A stretch of DNA of 64,000 bases from Clostridia bacterium (GTDB lineage Bacteria; Bacillota; Clostridia; Christensenellales; Aristaeellaceae). The notes under the pieces are model-generated. The model was not told the origin of the DNA and made no database searches. It was given only the letters and a program-made list of their open reading frames with translations. The DNA lies in assembly GCA_017447185.1 (NCBI GenBank), contig JAFSOC010000016.1:1-64000 (forward strand), read 5' to 3'. Positions 17,587 through 25,927 of this stretch are shown here, piece after piece (position 1 is the stretch's first letter; each line of letters starts with the position of its first letter). A program made the position numbers and the translations under genes.

Positions 17587-19965
17587 TTGAAAAAACTGAA
17601 TCTTTGCGGAACATGGACCATGACCGGAGAGGACGGACGCAGCTTTCCGTCGGAAGTTCCGGGCAGCGTGCTGAAGACGCTGCTGGACCGGAAAGCCATA
17701 CCGGATCCGTTTGACGGAATGAACGAATACGCCGCCTGCGCGGAGACACGGCACAGATGGCATTTTGAGCGTGCCTTCACGGTTTCCGGCGAAGACCTGG
17801 AGCACAGCGCCGCAGACCTTGTGTTTGAAGGACTGGATACGCTGGCGGCCGTGGAACTGAACGGACAGACCGCCGCCCGGACGGACAACATGCACCGCAC
17901 CTGGCGGATTCCGGTGAAGCAGATGCTGCATCCCGGTGAAAACCGGCTCCGCGTCACCTTTGATCCGGCGATGACGTATGTGGAGAAGGCGGCGGAAAAG
18001 AACCCGGAAGTATCCTACGACGGCGGCAGCGAACTGAAAGGAACCGGCTTCCTGCGAAAGGCGCACTATATGTTCGGCTGGGACTGGGGCCCGAGGCTCC
18101 CGGATGCCGGAATCTGGCGCGGGGTACGGATCGAGTTCTTTGACAGCCGGCTGGAGGAAATCCGGATTCACCAGGACCATAAACCGGACCGGGTCGAACT
18201 GGAAATCCGGATCCGTACCGGCGCGGAGCAGGCTGCCGTGGAACTGACGGATCCGGACGGCAAGGCGATCGCGGAAGGGAAAGGAGAAGCGGAAAGCCCG
18301 GTCCGCCTGTGCGTAAAAGAGCCGAGGCTGTGGTGGCCGAACGGCCTGGGGGACCAGCCGCTTTACACCCTGAAGATCGAAGCCCGCAGCGGCGGCAGAA
18401 CCGAAGACGAAAAAACGCTGCGGATCGGACTGCGGACAATGACTGTTTCCCGGAAACCGGACGCATGGGGGGAAAGCTTTGCCCTGTGCTGCAACGGTAC
18501 GGATTTTTTCGCGATGGGCGGGGATTATATTCCGGAGGATAACCTGCTGACCCGGATGAACCGGGAAAAGACGCGCCGGCTGCTGCAGGACTGCAGGGAC
18601 TGTCATTTCAACACGGTCCGGGTCTGGGGCGGAGGCATCTATCCGGATGACGATTTCTATGACCTGTGCGACGAGATGGGCCTGGTGGTCTGGCAGGATC
18701 TGATGTTCGCCTGCAACACCTACAAGCTGACGGATTCCTTCCGGGAGAGCATCGTGCGGGAAGCGGAGGACAACCTCCGCAGGATCCGGCATCACGCGTC
18801 CCTCGGACTGGTCTGCGGGAACAACGAGATGGAAACGGCCTGGCTGGGGTGGGGCGGCGTAATGAACCAGCCGGAAAGCCTGAAACAGGATTATCTGGAG
18901 CAGTTTGAACACCTGCTGAAGGATGTCTGTCAGCGGGAGGCGCCGGACAGCTTCTACTGGCCTTCCTCACCGTCCTCCGGCGGCGGGTTTGACGATCCGA
19001 ACAGCCTGGACCGGGGCGACGTGCACGACTGGTCTGTATGGCACGGACGGAGGCCTTTTTCCGACTTTACGGAACGGTATCCGAGGTTCTGCTCCGAATT
19101 CGGGTTTGAATCCTTTCCCTGTATGGATACGCTGCGGACCTTTGTGCATGAGGAAAGGGAAATGAATCCTTTCTCCCGGGTCATGGAGAATCACCAGAAA
19201 TGCCTGTCCGGGAACGCGACGACGCTGTATTACATCAGCCAGACGCTGCGTTATCCGTTCTCGATGGAGAAACTGGTGCACGCGAGCCAGTGGCTGCAGG
19301 CGGAGGCCGTAAAGGCCGGCGTGGAGCACTGGAGAAGAAACCGGGGGCGCTGCATGGGCGCCGTCTACTGGCAGATCAACGACTGCTGGCCGGTGGCAAG
19401 CTGGGCCGGAATCGACTCATCCGGAAGGTGGAAAGCGCTGCAGTACCGGGCGCGGCATTTCTTCGCGCCGGTGGCGGTGAGCCTGCGCCGGGAGGAAAAG
19501 GGATACAGCGTCCACGTGGTAAACGAACGGCGTGAACCCTTCCGGGGGACGGCAGCGTGCACCGTCCGGGATGAAAAGGGCGGAGCGGTGCGGAAACTGA
19601 CTCTGGATGTTCGCTGCCCGGCGCTGAGCAGCGTGAACGCCGGGACGGTTCTGCCGGCGGACGGGGAGGAAATGAAAATCGTACAGTGCGTGCTGCGGGA
19701 TGAGGCGGGCAGCACCGTCAGCGAATGCGAGGAACTGTACACGCTGCCGAAATACTTCCCGTTTGAAAAACCGGAAATCCGTATCACCTGCAGGGGAAAC
19801 AGCATTACGCTGGAGACGGATACCTTCTGCACCGGGGTGGAACTGCAGGCCGGGGACGCGCGGTTTTCCGACAACTGGGTAACGCTGTATCCCGGCGAGA
19901 AAAAGGAACTGACGTCGGACCGCGAACTCCGCGCGGAGGAACTGCGGGTGCTGTGGCTTGAATAA
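17587..19965 (+). CDS. GH2 beta-mannosidase
   Basis: Hydrolyses terminal beta-1,4-linked mannose. 792 residues with GH2 architecture: N-terminal sugar-binding jelly roll (LNLCGTWTM to about 165), immunoglobulin-like domain with the RLWWPNGLGDQPLY landmark, TIM barrel with acid/base Glu414 in CGNNE, nucleophile Glu504 in CSEFGFESFP, and C-terminal beta domains. The WGGGIYPDDDFYDLCDEMG stretch is typical of the mannosidase branch. The start is a TTG behind GTGGGGGT; the next ATG would cut the first strand. No signal peptide. Last gene of the mannan operon; no hairpin terminator is evident after it. Confidence 0.88.
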   Translation: MKKLNLCGTWTMTGEDGRSFPSEVPGSVLKTLLDRKAIPDPFDGMNEYAACAETRHRWHFERAFTVSGEDLEHSAADLVFEGLDTLAAVELNGQTAARTDNMHRTWRIPVKQMLHPGENRLRVTFDPAMTYVEKAAEKNPEVSYDGGSELKGTGFLRKAHYMFGWDWGPRLPDAGIWRGVRIEFFDSRLEEIRIHQDHKPDRVELEIRIRTGAEQAAVELTDPDGKAIAEGKGEAESPVRLCVKEPRLWWPNGLGDQPLYTLKIEARSGGRTEDEKTLRIGLRTMTVSRKPDAWGESFALCCNGTDFFAMGGDYIPEDNLLTRMNREKTRRLLQDCRDCHFNTVRVWGGGIYPDDDFYDLCDEMGLVVWQDLMFACNTYKLTDSFRESIVREAEDNLRRIRHHASLGLVCGNNEMETAWLGWGGVMNQPESLKQDYLEQFEHLLKDVCQREAPDSFYWPSSPSSGGGFDDPNSLDRGDVHDWSVWHGRRPFSDFTERYPRFCSEFGFESFPCMDTLRTFVHEEREMNPFSRVMENHQKCLSGNATTLYYISQTLRYPFSMEKLVHASQWLQAEAVKAGVEHWRRNRGRCMGAVYWQINDCWPVASWAGIDSSGRWKALQYRARHFFAPVAVSLRREEKGYSVHVVNERREPFRGTAACTVRDEKGGAVRKLTLDVRCPALSSVNAGTVLPADGEEMKIVQCVLRDEAGSTVSECEELYTLPKYFPFEKPEIRITCRGNSITLETDTFCTGVELQAGDARFSDNWVTLYPGEKKELTSDRELRAEELRVLWLE

Positions 19966-19998
19966 TCAGACGGAACGAATAAAAAACAGACAAAAACG

Positions 19999-20027
19999 TT
20001 GACAAGCCGCATGGAAAAGCGTAAACT
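19999..20027 (+). promoter_or_regulatory. Sigma-A promoter of the T-box transcript
   Basis: TTGACA (19999-20004) and TAAACT (20022-20027) are spaced 17 bp. The inferred start is near 20034, just before stem I of the T-box leader. Confidence 0.75.
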
Positions 20028-20034
20028 CCCGTTA

Positions 20035-20300
20035 AAGGCCTTGAAGGAGAGGGTTACGGAACCTCGGCAATCAGAGACGCGGCGGTTGGTGCGAGCCGCG
20101 GGAAGAGTCCGTCAGCTGTCACTCCGGAGCCGGAAGGAAGAAAGCGGAAGCAAGTAGAACCTTCCCGAATCTGCCGCGTAAGGGCAAAGGGCTTCACGGG
20201 AGCCTGAAGGGGCGGTGTTTCACCGCAATTTGAGTGGTACCGCGGGTGTGTGTTCATGCTCGTCTCAAAGAATGATCATTTGAGACGGGCATTTTGTTTT
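20035..20300 (+). promoter_or_regulatory. T-box riboswitch leader
   Basis: Senses uncharged tRNA and controls the downstream gene by antitermination. Stem I: GGAG (20046-20049) pairs with CTCC (20122-20125). Above the specifier loop CGGA-C (20057-20062) pairs with GTCCG (20107-20111). The distal arm GCGGC...GCCGC carries the conserved GGTGCGAG element (20088-20095). The T-box core GAGTGGTACCGCGGGT is at 20232-20247. A terminator follows, with CGTCTCAAA (20261-20269) pairing with TTTGAGACG (20279-20287). The specifier loop 3' strand is 20112-20121; by position before the closing stem the specifier is GTC (20118-20120), a valine codon. The class is certain; the specifier is tentative. Confidence 0.93.
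20259..20300 (+). terminator. T-box regulated terminator
   Basis: A 9-bp stem, CGTCTCAAA with TTTGAGACG (extendable by CT/GGC mismatched pairs), is followed by ATTTTGTTTT. It overlaps the region that would otherwise pair with the T-box sequence as antiterminator. It ends 24 bp before the ATG at 20324. Confidence 0.88.
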
Positions 20301-20323
20301 ATCAGAGGGAAGGAAGTAAGACT

Positions 20324-22621
20324 ATGGCACAGATGACGGGACTGAATTACAAGATTCAGGAGATGGCTCACCGGATTCGGGAACTTCGGGAGATTGAAAA
20401 CTTCACCATCGCGGAGATGGCGATGAAGACCGGGGTTACGGAGCAGGAGTACATTGACTGCGAAATGGGGCGGAGCGACCTGAACTTCGCTTTCCTTTAC
20501 CGCTGCGCTTTGGCTTTCGGCGTCGACGTCGGGGATATCATCGAAGGTTCCAGCCCGAACCTGAATTCCTTTACCGTCACCCGGAAGGGCGAAGGCCAGC
20601 GGATTGAGGAAGCCCACGATATGGTGTATTTCAACATGGCATCCTCCTTCCGGAACCGGATCGCCGAGCCCCTGTACGTGCAGGCGGCCTACAGCGCGGA
20701 CGCGGAGAAGGAAGATATCAAGCTGACTACCCATGAGGGCCAGGAATGTGATATCGTCATCGAAGGCCAGCTGAAGGTCCAGGTGGGCGAGCATATCAGC
20801 GTGCTGAACCCCGGGGACAGTATCTACTATGATTCCGGTACGCCCCACGGCATGATCGCCGTGGGCGGCAAAGACTGCCTTTTCTACGCGATCGTCCTCA
20901 ATCCCACCGGTGCCCCGATTCCGGAGCTGACGCCGGAAAAGGTGCTGCCCGGTATGGCACTGCAGGAATTCCCGGCGGAGAACGGCCGGACCCGCGTCTG
21001 GCACCGCTATGCGGATGTGGAGAAGGACGAGAACGGCACGCCGGTGAAGATCACCTTCAAGAACACCGAAAAGTTCAACTTCGCCTTTGACGTGATCGAC
21101 GCGATCGCGGACGAAATCCCGAACAAGCTGGCGATGCTCCACCTGGACAAGGATAAGAACGAGCACCGTTTCACCTTCAACGACCTGAAGCGGGCTTCCA
21201 ACCGCTGCGCCAACTATTTCAAGTCCCTGGGCATCAAAAAGGGCGACCGGGTCATGCTGGTGCTGAAGCGGCACTACCAGTTCTGGTTCTCCATCCTGGC
21301 GCTGGAGAAGATCGGCGCCATCGCGATTCCGGCGGTGGCCCAGCTGCAGGAGCACGACTTTGAATACCGGTTCAACGCCGCCGGCGTGAAGGCCATCATC
21401 TGCACCGCGGACGGGGACACCGCCCACCAGGCGGACCTGGCCGCGAAGGATGCGCCGAGCCTGGAACTGAAGCTGATTGTGAACGGAACCCGGGAAGGCT
21501 GGCATAACTTCGACGAGGAATACCAGATGTATTCCACCCACTATAACCGCACGGAAGATACGCCCTGCGGCGATGACCTGATGCTGATGTATTTCACCTC
21601 CGGCACTACCGGTTATCCGAAGATCGCGGCCCACAGCTACAAGCATCCCCTGGGTCACCTGCATACCGCCAAGTACTGGCACTGCGTCAATCCCAACGGC
21701 CTGCACCTGACCATCTCCGATACCGGCTGGGCGAAGGCCGGCTGGGGTAAAATCTACGGCCAGTGGCTGTGCGAAGCGGCCATCTTCGTCTACGACTTTG
21801 ACCGCTTTGACGCGGCAGACATCCTGCCGCTGTTTGCGAAGTACCATATCACCACCTTCTGCGCACCGCCCACCATGTACCGGATGCTGATCAAGCAGGA
21901 CCTGAGCAAGTACGACCTGTCCTCCGTGACCCATGCCTCCAGCGCCGGCGAAGCGCTGAACCCGGAAGTTTACCGCCAGATCGAGCTGCAGACCGGCCTG
22001 CAGGTCATGGAAGGCTTCGGCCAGACCGAAAGCACCATGATCATCGGCAACCTGGCCGGTGCGGACCACAAGTTGGGTTCCATGGGAAAGGTAGCCCCGA
22101 TCTACAACGTGGCACTGCTGGATCCGGAAGGCAATCCCGTGCCTGCCGGTACCTCGGGCGAAATCTGCGTGGACATCTCCAGGGGCATCCCGATCGGCCT
22201 GTTCCAGATGTATTACAAGGATGAGGAAAAGACCCGGGAAGTCATGCATGACGGCTGGTACCACACCGGCGACCTGGCCTGGTGCGACGAGGACGGGTTC
22301 TACTGGTACGTGGGCCGGGCGGACGACGTGATCAAGTCCAGCGGCTACCGGATCGGACCGTTCGAAATCGAGAGCGTGATCATGGAGCTGCCCTACGTGC
22401 TGGAATGCGGCATCAGCGCCGCGCCGGACGAGGTGCGCGGCCAGGTGGTCAAGGCCAGCATCGTGCTGACCAAGGGCACGGAACCCACGGATGCGCTGAA
22501 AAAGGAAATCCAGGAATATGTCAAGCAGCACACGGCACCCTACAAGTATCCCCGGATCGTTGTTTTCCGGGACGAGCTGCCCAAGACCGTCAGCGGAAAG
22601 ATCCAGCGGGCGCTGCTGTAA
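20324..22621 (+). CDS. HTH-cupin-acyl-CoA synthetase fusion
   Basis: 765 residues in three parts: an XRE-type helix-turn-helix (about 10-70), a cupin domain (about 120-195, with GQECDIVIEGQLKVQVG and SGTPHGM), and an AMP-forming acyl-CoA synthetase (about 250-765). The synthetase has the P-loop YFTSGTTGYPK (near 422), the adenylation motif YHTGDLAW (near 645), GYRIGPFEIES and the catalytic-lysine tail KTVSGKIQRALL. It most resembles medium-chain/branched acyl-CoA synthetases. The start is the ATG at 20324 behind GAGGGAAGGAAG; an upstream in-frame TTG lies inside the terminator. The T-box implies induction by amino-acid starvation. The acid substrate is unknown; short branched or aryl acids used as amino-acid precursors are plausible. 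Confidence 0.88.
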   Translation: MAQMTGLNYKIQEMAHRIRELREIENFTIAEMAMKTGVTEQEYIDCEMGRSDLNFAFLYRCALAFGVDVGDIIEGSSPNLNSFTVTRKGEGQRIEEAHDMVYFNMASSFRNRIAEPLYVQAAYSADAEKEDIKLTTHEGQECDIVIEGQLKVQVGEHISVLNPGDSIYYDSGTPHGMIAVGGKDCLFYAIVLNPTGAPIPELTPEKVLPGMALQEFPAENGRTRVWHRYADVEKDENGTPVKITFKNTEKFNFAFDVIDAIADEIPNKLAMLHLDKDKNEHRFTFNDLKRASNRCANYFKSLGIKKGDRVMLVLKRHYQFWFSILALEKIGAIAIPAVAQLQEHDFEYRFNAAGVKAIICTADGDTAHQADLAAKDAPSLELKLIVNGTREGWHNFDEEYQMYSTHYNRTEDTPCGDDLMLMYFTSGTTGYPKIAAHSYKHPLGHLHTAKYWHCVNPNGLHLTISDTGWAKAGWGKIYGQWLCEAAIFVYDFDRFDAADILPLFAKYHITTFCAPPTMYRMLIKQDLSKYDLSSVTHASSAGEALNPEVYRQIELQTGLQVMEGFGQTESTMIIGNLAGADHKLGSMGKVAPIYNVALLDPEGNPVPAGTSGEICVDISRGIPIGLFQMYYKDEEKTREVMHDGWYHTGDLAWCDEDGFYWYVGRADDVIKSSGYRIGPFEIESVIMELPYVLECGISAAPDEVRGQVVKASIVLTKGTEPTDALKKEIQEYVKQHTAPYKYPRIVVFRDELPKTVSGKIQRALL

Positions 22622-22641
22622 AAAAGTTTTCAAAATCCGAA

Positions 22642-22676
22642 GGAAAGCAGGAAGGATATTCCTGCTTTCCGCGTTT
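22642..22676 (+). terminator. Terminator after the acyl-CoA synthetase gene
   Basis: A perfect 12-bp stem, GGAAAGCAGGAA (22642-22653) with TTCCTGCTTTCC (22659-22670), has a 5-nt loop and is followed by a short GCGTTTT tract. It lies 20 bp after the stop. The weak T-run may allow some readthrough into the next gene. Confidence 0.65.
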
Positions 22677-22701
22677 TATGGGCAGAAAGGGGAGAAAAAC
22701 C

Positions 22702-23901
22702 ATGAAATTCAAGAGGATTCTTTGCCTGGCGGCTGCGCTTTGCCTCCTGTGGAGCATCGCAATTGCGGACGGCCAGTATAACGGCGGCGCCCTGGTGAAT
22801 ATCTATGAAAAGGCCGTGATGCCTTACAACTGGACGACCCAGGAACCGAAGGAAACTGCGAACGTCAAATACCTGCTGGACGGAAACCGGAGCACGGGCT
22901 TCCGCCATGTGTGCTGGGATGCGCTGGCGAAGGACGAGATTCCGGAGATCACCTACTATTTCTCCGGCTCCACCATCAAGGACATCTGGATCCGGAACGG
23001 CTGGGAATCCTCCCGGTATCCCTACACGGCGCACGCGCGCATTTCCGTCATCCGGGTGGTGGTCTGGGTGGGAGAGCAGTCCTACGGCTCCTACCGGTAT
23101 GACCTGGAGGATACCAACGATCCCTATGTCTATACCCCGGACATGTACGACGGATACCAGCGCCTGTCCCTGCCGAAGAAGTTCGAGAACGTGACGCAGG
23201 TGGATATCTACATTAAAGGCTGGGCCTACACCGGCGATACCTATCCCTATGTCTCCTATATGTCCGACATGATCTTCCTGCCGGATACGCTGAGCAACCT
23301 GTACGGCAACTGGATCTTCGACGGCGGAACGCCCTACGTGCCCACCCCCACGGCCACCCCGATGCCCACCTGGGCACCGTATCCCACCTGGGCGCCGGCT
23401 CCCACCGCCACCCCGCAGCCGGTGATCACGGAAGCGCCCTATAACGGGCTGTATGTGACCACCAACCAGCGTCTGGCCACCCGCTCCGGCCCCGGAACCA
23501 CCTACACGGAATCCGGATCCTATTACCAGGCGGGCACCCGGGTCAAGGCCCTTACCGCCGCCTATGACGACCGGAACGGTATCTGGTGGATCCAGGTGGA
23601 GCTGAGCTACGCCGGAGAACTCCGCAGGGTCTATACGGGCGTCAAACGGCTGAATATGCAGGCGGGGGATGTGCCCGTGGAGGAGGTGCAGACCAGCGCG
23701 GTGCTGACCCGTTCGGTCTACGCCTACTGGGGCCCGGGATACGGCTACGCCATGTACAAGAACGCGATTTCCGCCGGTACGTCCGGAACGGTTTATGCCT
23801 GGGAAAACGCGTACGCCCAGTTTGAATACTATGACACCGAAGCGGGACATACCCGCCGGGTATGGGTTCCGTCGGGGGCCCTGGAGGCCGGGAACGGCTG
23901 A
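22702..23901 (+). CDS. Secreted protein with discoidin-like and SH3 domains
   Basis: 399 residues. A signal peptide (MKFKRILCLAAALCLLWSIA, cleavage near 22-24) precedes a discoidin/NADase-type glycan-binding-like domain (about 25-200, with LLDGNRSTGF and ITYYFSGSTIKDIWIRNGW). A Thr/Pro/Ala/Trp-rich linker (about 212-240, repeated PTATP and PTWAP) follows, then one or two bacterial SH3-like domains (about 245-395; RLATRSGPGTTYTESGSYY). Starts at the ATG behind AAAGGGGAG. Probably an envelope or cell-wall binding protein; ligand unknown. It stands alone between two terminators. Confidence 0.8.
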   Translation: MKFKRILCLAAALCLLWSIAIADGQYNGGALVNIYEKAVMPYNWTTQEPKETANVKYLLDGNRSTGFRHVCWDALAKDEIPEITYYFSGSTIKDIWIRNGWESSRYPYTAHARISVIRVVVWVGEQSYGSYRYDLEDTNDPYVYTPDMYDGYQRLSLPKKFENVTQVDIYIKGWAYTGDTYPYVSYMSDMIFLPDTLSNLYGNWIFDGGTPYVPTPTATPMPTWAPYPTWAPAPTATPQPVITEAPYNGLYVTTNQRLATRSGPGTTYTESGSYYQAGTRVKALTAAYDDRNGIWWIQVELSYAGELRRVYTGVKRLNMQAGDVPVEEVQTSAVLTRSVYAYWGPGYGYAMYKNAISAGTSGTVYAWENAYAQFEYYDTEAGHTRRVWVPSGALEAGNG

Positions 23902-23914
23902 CAGGCGTTTTCGG

Positions 23915-23956
23915 GAACGGAAAGGGAATGGCTTTGAAAGAAGCCGTTCTTTTTTT
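23915..23956 (+). terminator. Terminator after SH3 protein gene
   Basis: GAACGG (23915-23920) and GGCTT (23930-23934) pair with the AAGCCGTTC segment (23941-23949) in an imperfect hairpin, followed by seven T residues (23950-23956). Confidence 0.65.
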
Positions 23957-24019
23957 ACAAAGTTTAAACTATTCTTAACAATTTTATGAATAAATGGGGT
24001 GGCAGTACATAAAAAAATG

Positions 24020-24028
24020 TGATATGAT
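24020..24028 (+). promoter_or_regulatory. Extended -10 promoter candidate for rnjA
   Basis: TGATATGAT: a TGn extension before TATGAT (24023-24028), with no good -35 box. It would give a 5' leader of about 105 nt containing small hairpins (for example GACT...AGTC near 24070 and TGCGC...GCGCA near 24088-24116). The leader might take part in control of RNase J, but nothing recognisable is present. Confidence 0.5.
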
Positions 24029-24140
24029 ATTTGTACGTATGAGTTGCACATAAAAAATCGGAATAGGTTTGACTGGGGGAAGTCTGCGCTCTCATCCGGT
24101 TTAATGATGCGCATAAGCGCGAAATGAAAGGCAAGTTACA

Positions 24141-25826
24141 GTGAGTACGAAAGCACAGAAAGCAAAAGAACAGGAAGTTGGCCGCCTGCGGATCGTGTCC
24201 CTGGGCGGTGTGGACGAAATCGGAAAGAACATGTATGTGTTCGAGTACGGGGAGGATATTGTTGTCGTCGACTGCGGCAGCGTGTTCCCGAAGGAAGACA
24301 TGCTGGGTGTGGACCTGGTGATCCCGGATATCAGCTACCTGCTGGCAAAGCAGGATCACATCCGGGGCTACCTGTTTACCCACGGCCATGAAGACCATAT
24401 CGGCGCGACACCCTATATCCTGAAACAGGCGCCGGCCCATATCTACGGGACCAAGCTGACCCTGGCCCTGGTGGACCTGAAGCTGAAGGAATACCGCGTG
24501 GACGGGATTCCGATGCATGTGGTGGAGCCGCGGGATACGGTGCAGCTGGGCTGTTTCACCTGCCAGTTTATTCATGTGAGCCACTCCATCGCGGGCGCCT
24601 GCGCCATCGCGATTACCTGTCCTGCGGGTACCGTCATCTGCAGCGGCGACTTTAAGGTGGACTATACCCCTATCGACGGGCAGGTGACAGACCTGCAGAC
24701 CTTCGCCGAATACGGGGAGCGGGGCGTGCTGGCCCTCCTGTGCGAATCCACCAACGTGGAGCGCCCGGGATATACCATGAGCGAACTGAAGGTCGGCGAG
24801 ACCTTTGAGAAGATGTTCGGCCAGGCGGAAGGCCGCGTGATCGTGGCCATGTTCGCCAGCAATATTCACCGGATGCAGATGATCATCGACAGCGCCATCC
24901 GTTACGGGCGGCGGGTATGCTTTATCGGTCGCAGCATGGTGAACGTCAGCCGTGTGGCCATGAGTATCGGTGAACTGCAGATTCCCGAAGGCTGGCTGAT
25001 TGACATGGACGTGCTGGACCAGTATCCGGACAATGAGATCCTGGTCATGACCACCGGCAGCCAGGGCGAGCCCATGGCGGGCCTGACCCGGATGGCCTAC
25101 GCGGAACACCGGAAGCTGCAGATCCGCCAGAGCGACATGGTCATAATCTCCGCCACGCCGATTCCCGGCAACGAGAAATTCATCTCCCGCGTGATCAACC
25201 AGCTGTACCGGCTGGGCGCGCAGGTGGTATACAGCGCCATGGCCGAAGTGCACGTTTCCGGCCATGCCTGCCAGGAAGAACTGAAACTGATCCATTCCCT
25301 GATCCGGCCGAAGTACTTCATTCCGGTGCACGGCGAATACCGGATGATGTGGCAGCACGCGATCCTGGCGGAATCCATGGGTATTCCCAGCCAGAATATC
25401 GTGATTCCCGAGCTGGGCCAGGTGATCGAGATGAACCAGGACACCCTGGCCCTGGGCGAACAGGTGCCCGTGGGCGGCGTGCTGGTGGACGGCCTGGGCG
25501 TGGGCGACGTGGGCAACATCGTGCTGCGTGACCGGAAGCACCTGAGCCAGGACGGCCTGCTGATCGTGGCCATGGCGGTGAACCGGGACGAGGAGAAACT
25601 GGTCAGCGGTCCGGATATCGTGAGCCGCGGCTTCATCTACGTGAAGGATAACGAGGACATCATCGATGAGACCCTGAACCTGGTGCGCGAGATCCTGGCG
25701 AACAACAGCCTGGCCGGCGACAACTGGCCGGACCTCAAGAACATCATCAAGGATGAAGTGCATCAGTTCGTTTTCGAGAAGATCAAGCGGAACCCGATGA
25801 TCCTGCCGATCATCCTGGACGTCTGA
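24141..25826 (+). CDS. rnj: Ribonuclease J
   Basis: A metallo-beta-lactamase/beta-CASP nuclease for RNA processing and decay, with 5'-to-3' exonuclease and endonuclease activity. 561 residues, the usual length. The metal site THGHEDHIGA lies near residues 80-89, followed by GDFKVDYTPIDG, the beta-CASP region (FASNIHRMQMIIDSA, TTGSQGEPMAGLTRMA), HVSGHA and the C-terminal RNase J domain. GTG start behind GAAAGGCAAG. A strong protein match; J1 versus J2 cannot be assigned, as many Clostridia have only one. The next gene lies beyond a terminator. Confidence 0.95.
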   Translation: MSTKAQKAKEQEVGRLRIVSLGGVDEIGKNMYVFEYGEDIVVVDCGSVFPKEDMLGVDLVIPDISYLLAKQDHIRGYLFTHGHEDHIGATPYILKQAPAHIYGTKLTLALVDLKLKEYRVDGIPMHVVEPRDTVQLGCFTCQFIHVSHSIAGACAIAITCPAGTVICSGDFKVDYTPIDGQVTDLQTFAEYGERGVLALLCESTNVERPGYTMSELKVGETFEKMFGQAEGRVIVAMFASNIHRMQMIIDSAIRYGRRVCFIGRSMVNVSRVAMSIGELQIPEGWLIDMDVLDQYPDNEILVMTTGSQGEPMAGLTRMAYAEHRKLQIRQSDMVIISATPIPGNEKFISRVINQLYRLGAQVVYSAMAEVHVSGHACQEELKLIHSLIRPKYFIPVHGEYRMMWQHAILAESMGIPSQNIVIPELGQVIEMNQDTLALGEQVPVGGVLVDGLGVGDVGNIVLRDRKHLSQDGLLIVAMAVNRDEEKLVSGPDIVSRGFIYVKDNEDIIDETLNLVREILANNSLAGDNWPDLKNIIKDEVHQFVFEKIKRNPMILPIILDV

Positions 25827-25833
25827 GTCAACG

Positions 25834-25863
25834 TTGCGCGGAAAGCGCTGAATCTGCTATAAT
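25834..25863 (+). promoter_or_regulatory. Promoter-like element just before a terminator
   Basis: TTGCGC (25834-25839) and a perfect TATAAT (25858-25863) are spaced 18 bp. The hairpin terminator starts within 5 bp, so a transcript from here would be only about 40 nt unless it reads through to ylbF. May be chance. Confidence 0.4.
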
Positions 25864-25864
25864 A

Positions 25865-25908
25865 CGGGTCGGAAGGGGAAGGAATGATCCCTTCTGACCG
25901 TTTTTTTA
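25865..25908 (+). terminator. Terminator after rnj
   Basis: GGGTCGGAAGGG (25866-25877) pairs with CCCTTCTGACC (25889-25899, one G-U pair), followed by TTTTTTTATT. It lies 38 bp beyond the rnj stop and 19 bp before ylbF. Confidence 0.8.
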
Positions 25909-25927
25909 TTGTAAGGAGGCGGAACGC

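Noticed and set aside
15949-18912. 987-codon antisense frame opposite the esterase and GH2 genes
   Set aside because: It spans two real genes and their junction and has no start signals; composition is typical of a reversed coding strand.
20294-20323. Upstream TTG start for the acyl-CoA synthetase
   Set aside because: The codon lies in the terminator T-run; the ATG at 20324 has a proper GAGGGAAGGAAG site.
20276-22633. 785-codon antisense frame opposite the acyl-CoA synthetase
   Set aside because: A shadow frame rich in His/Gly/Val with no recognisable domains; the sense frame has full adenylation motifs.
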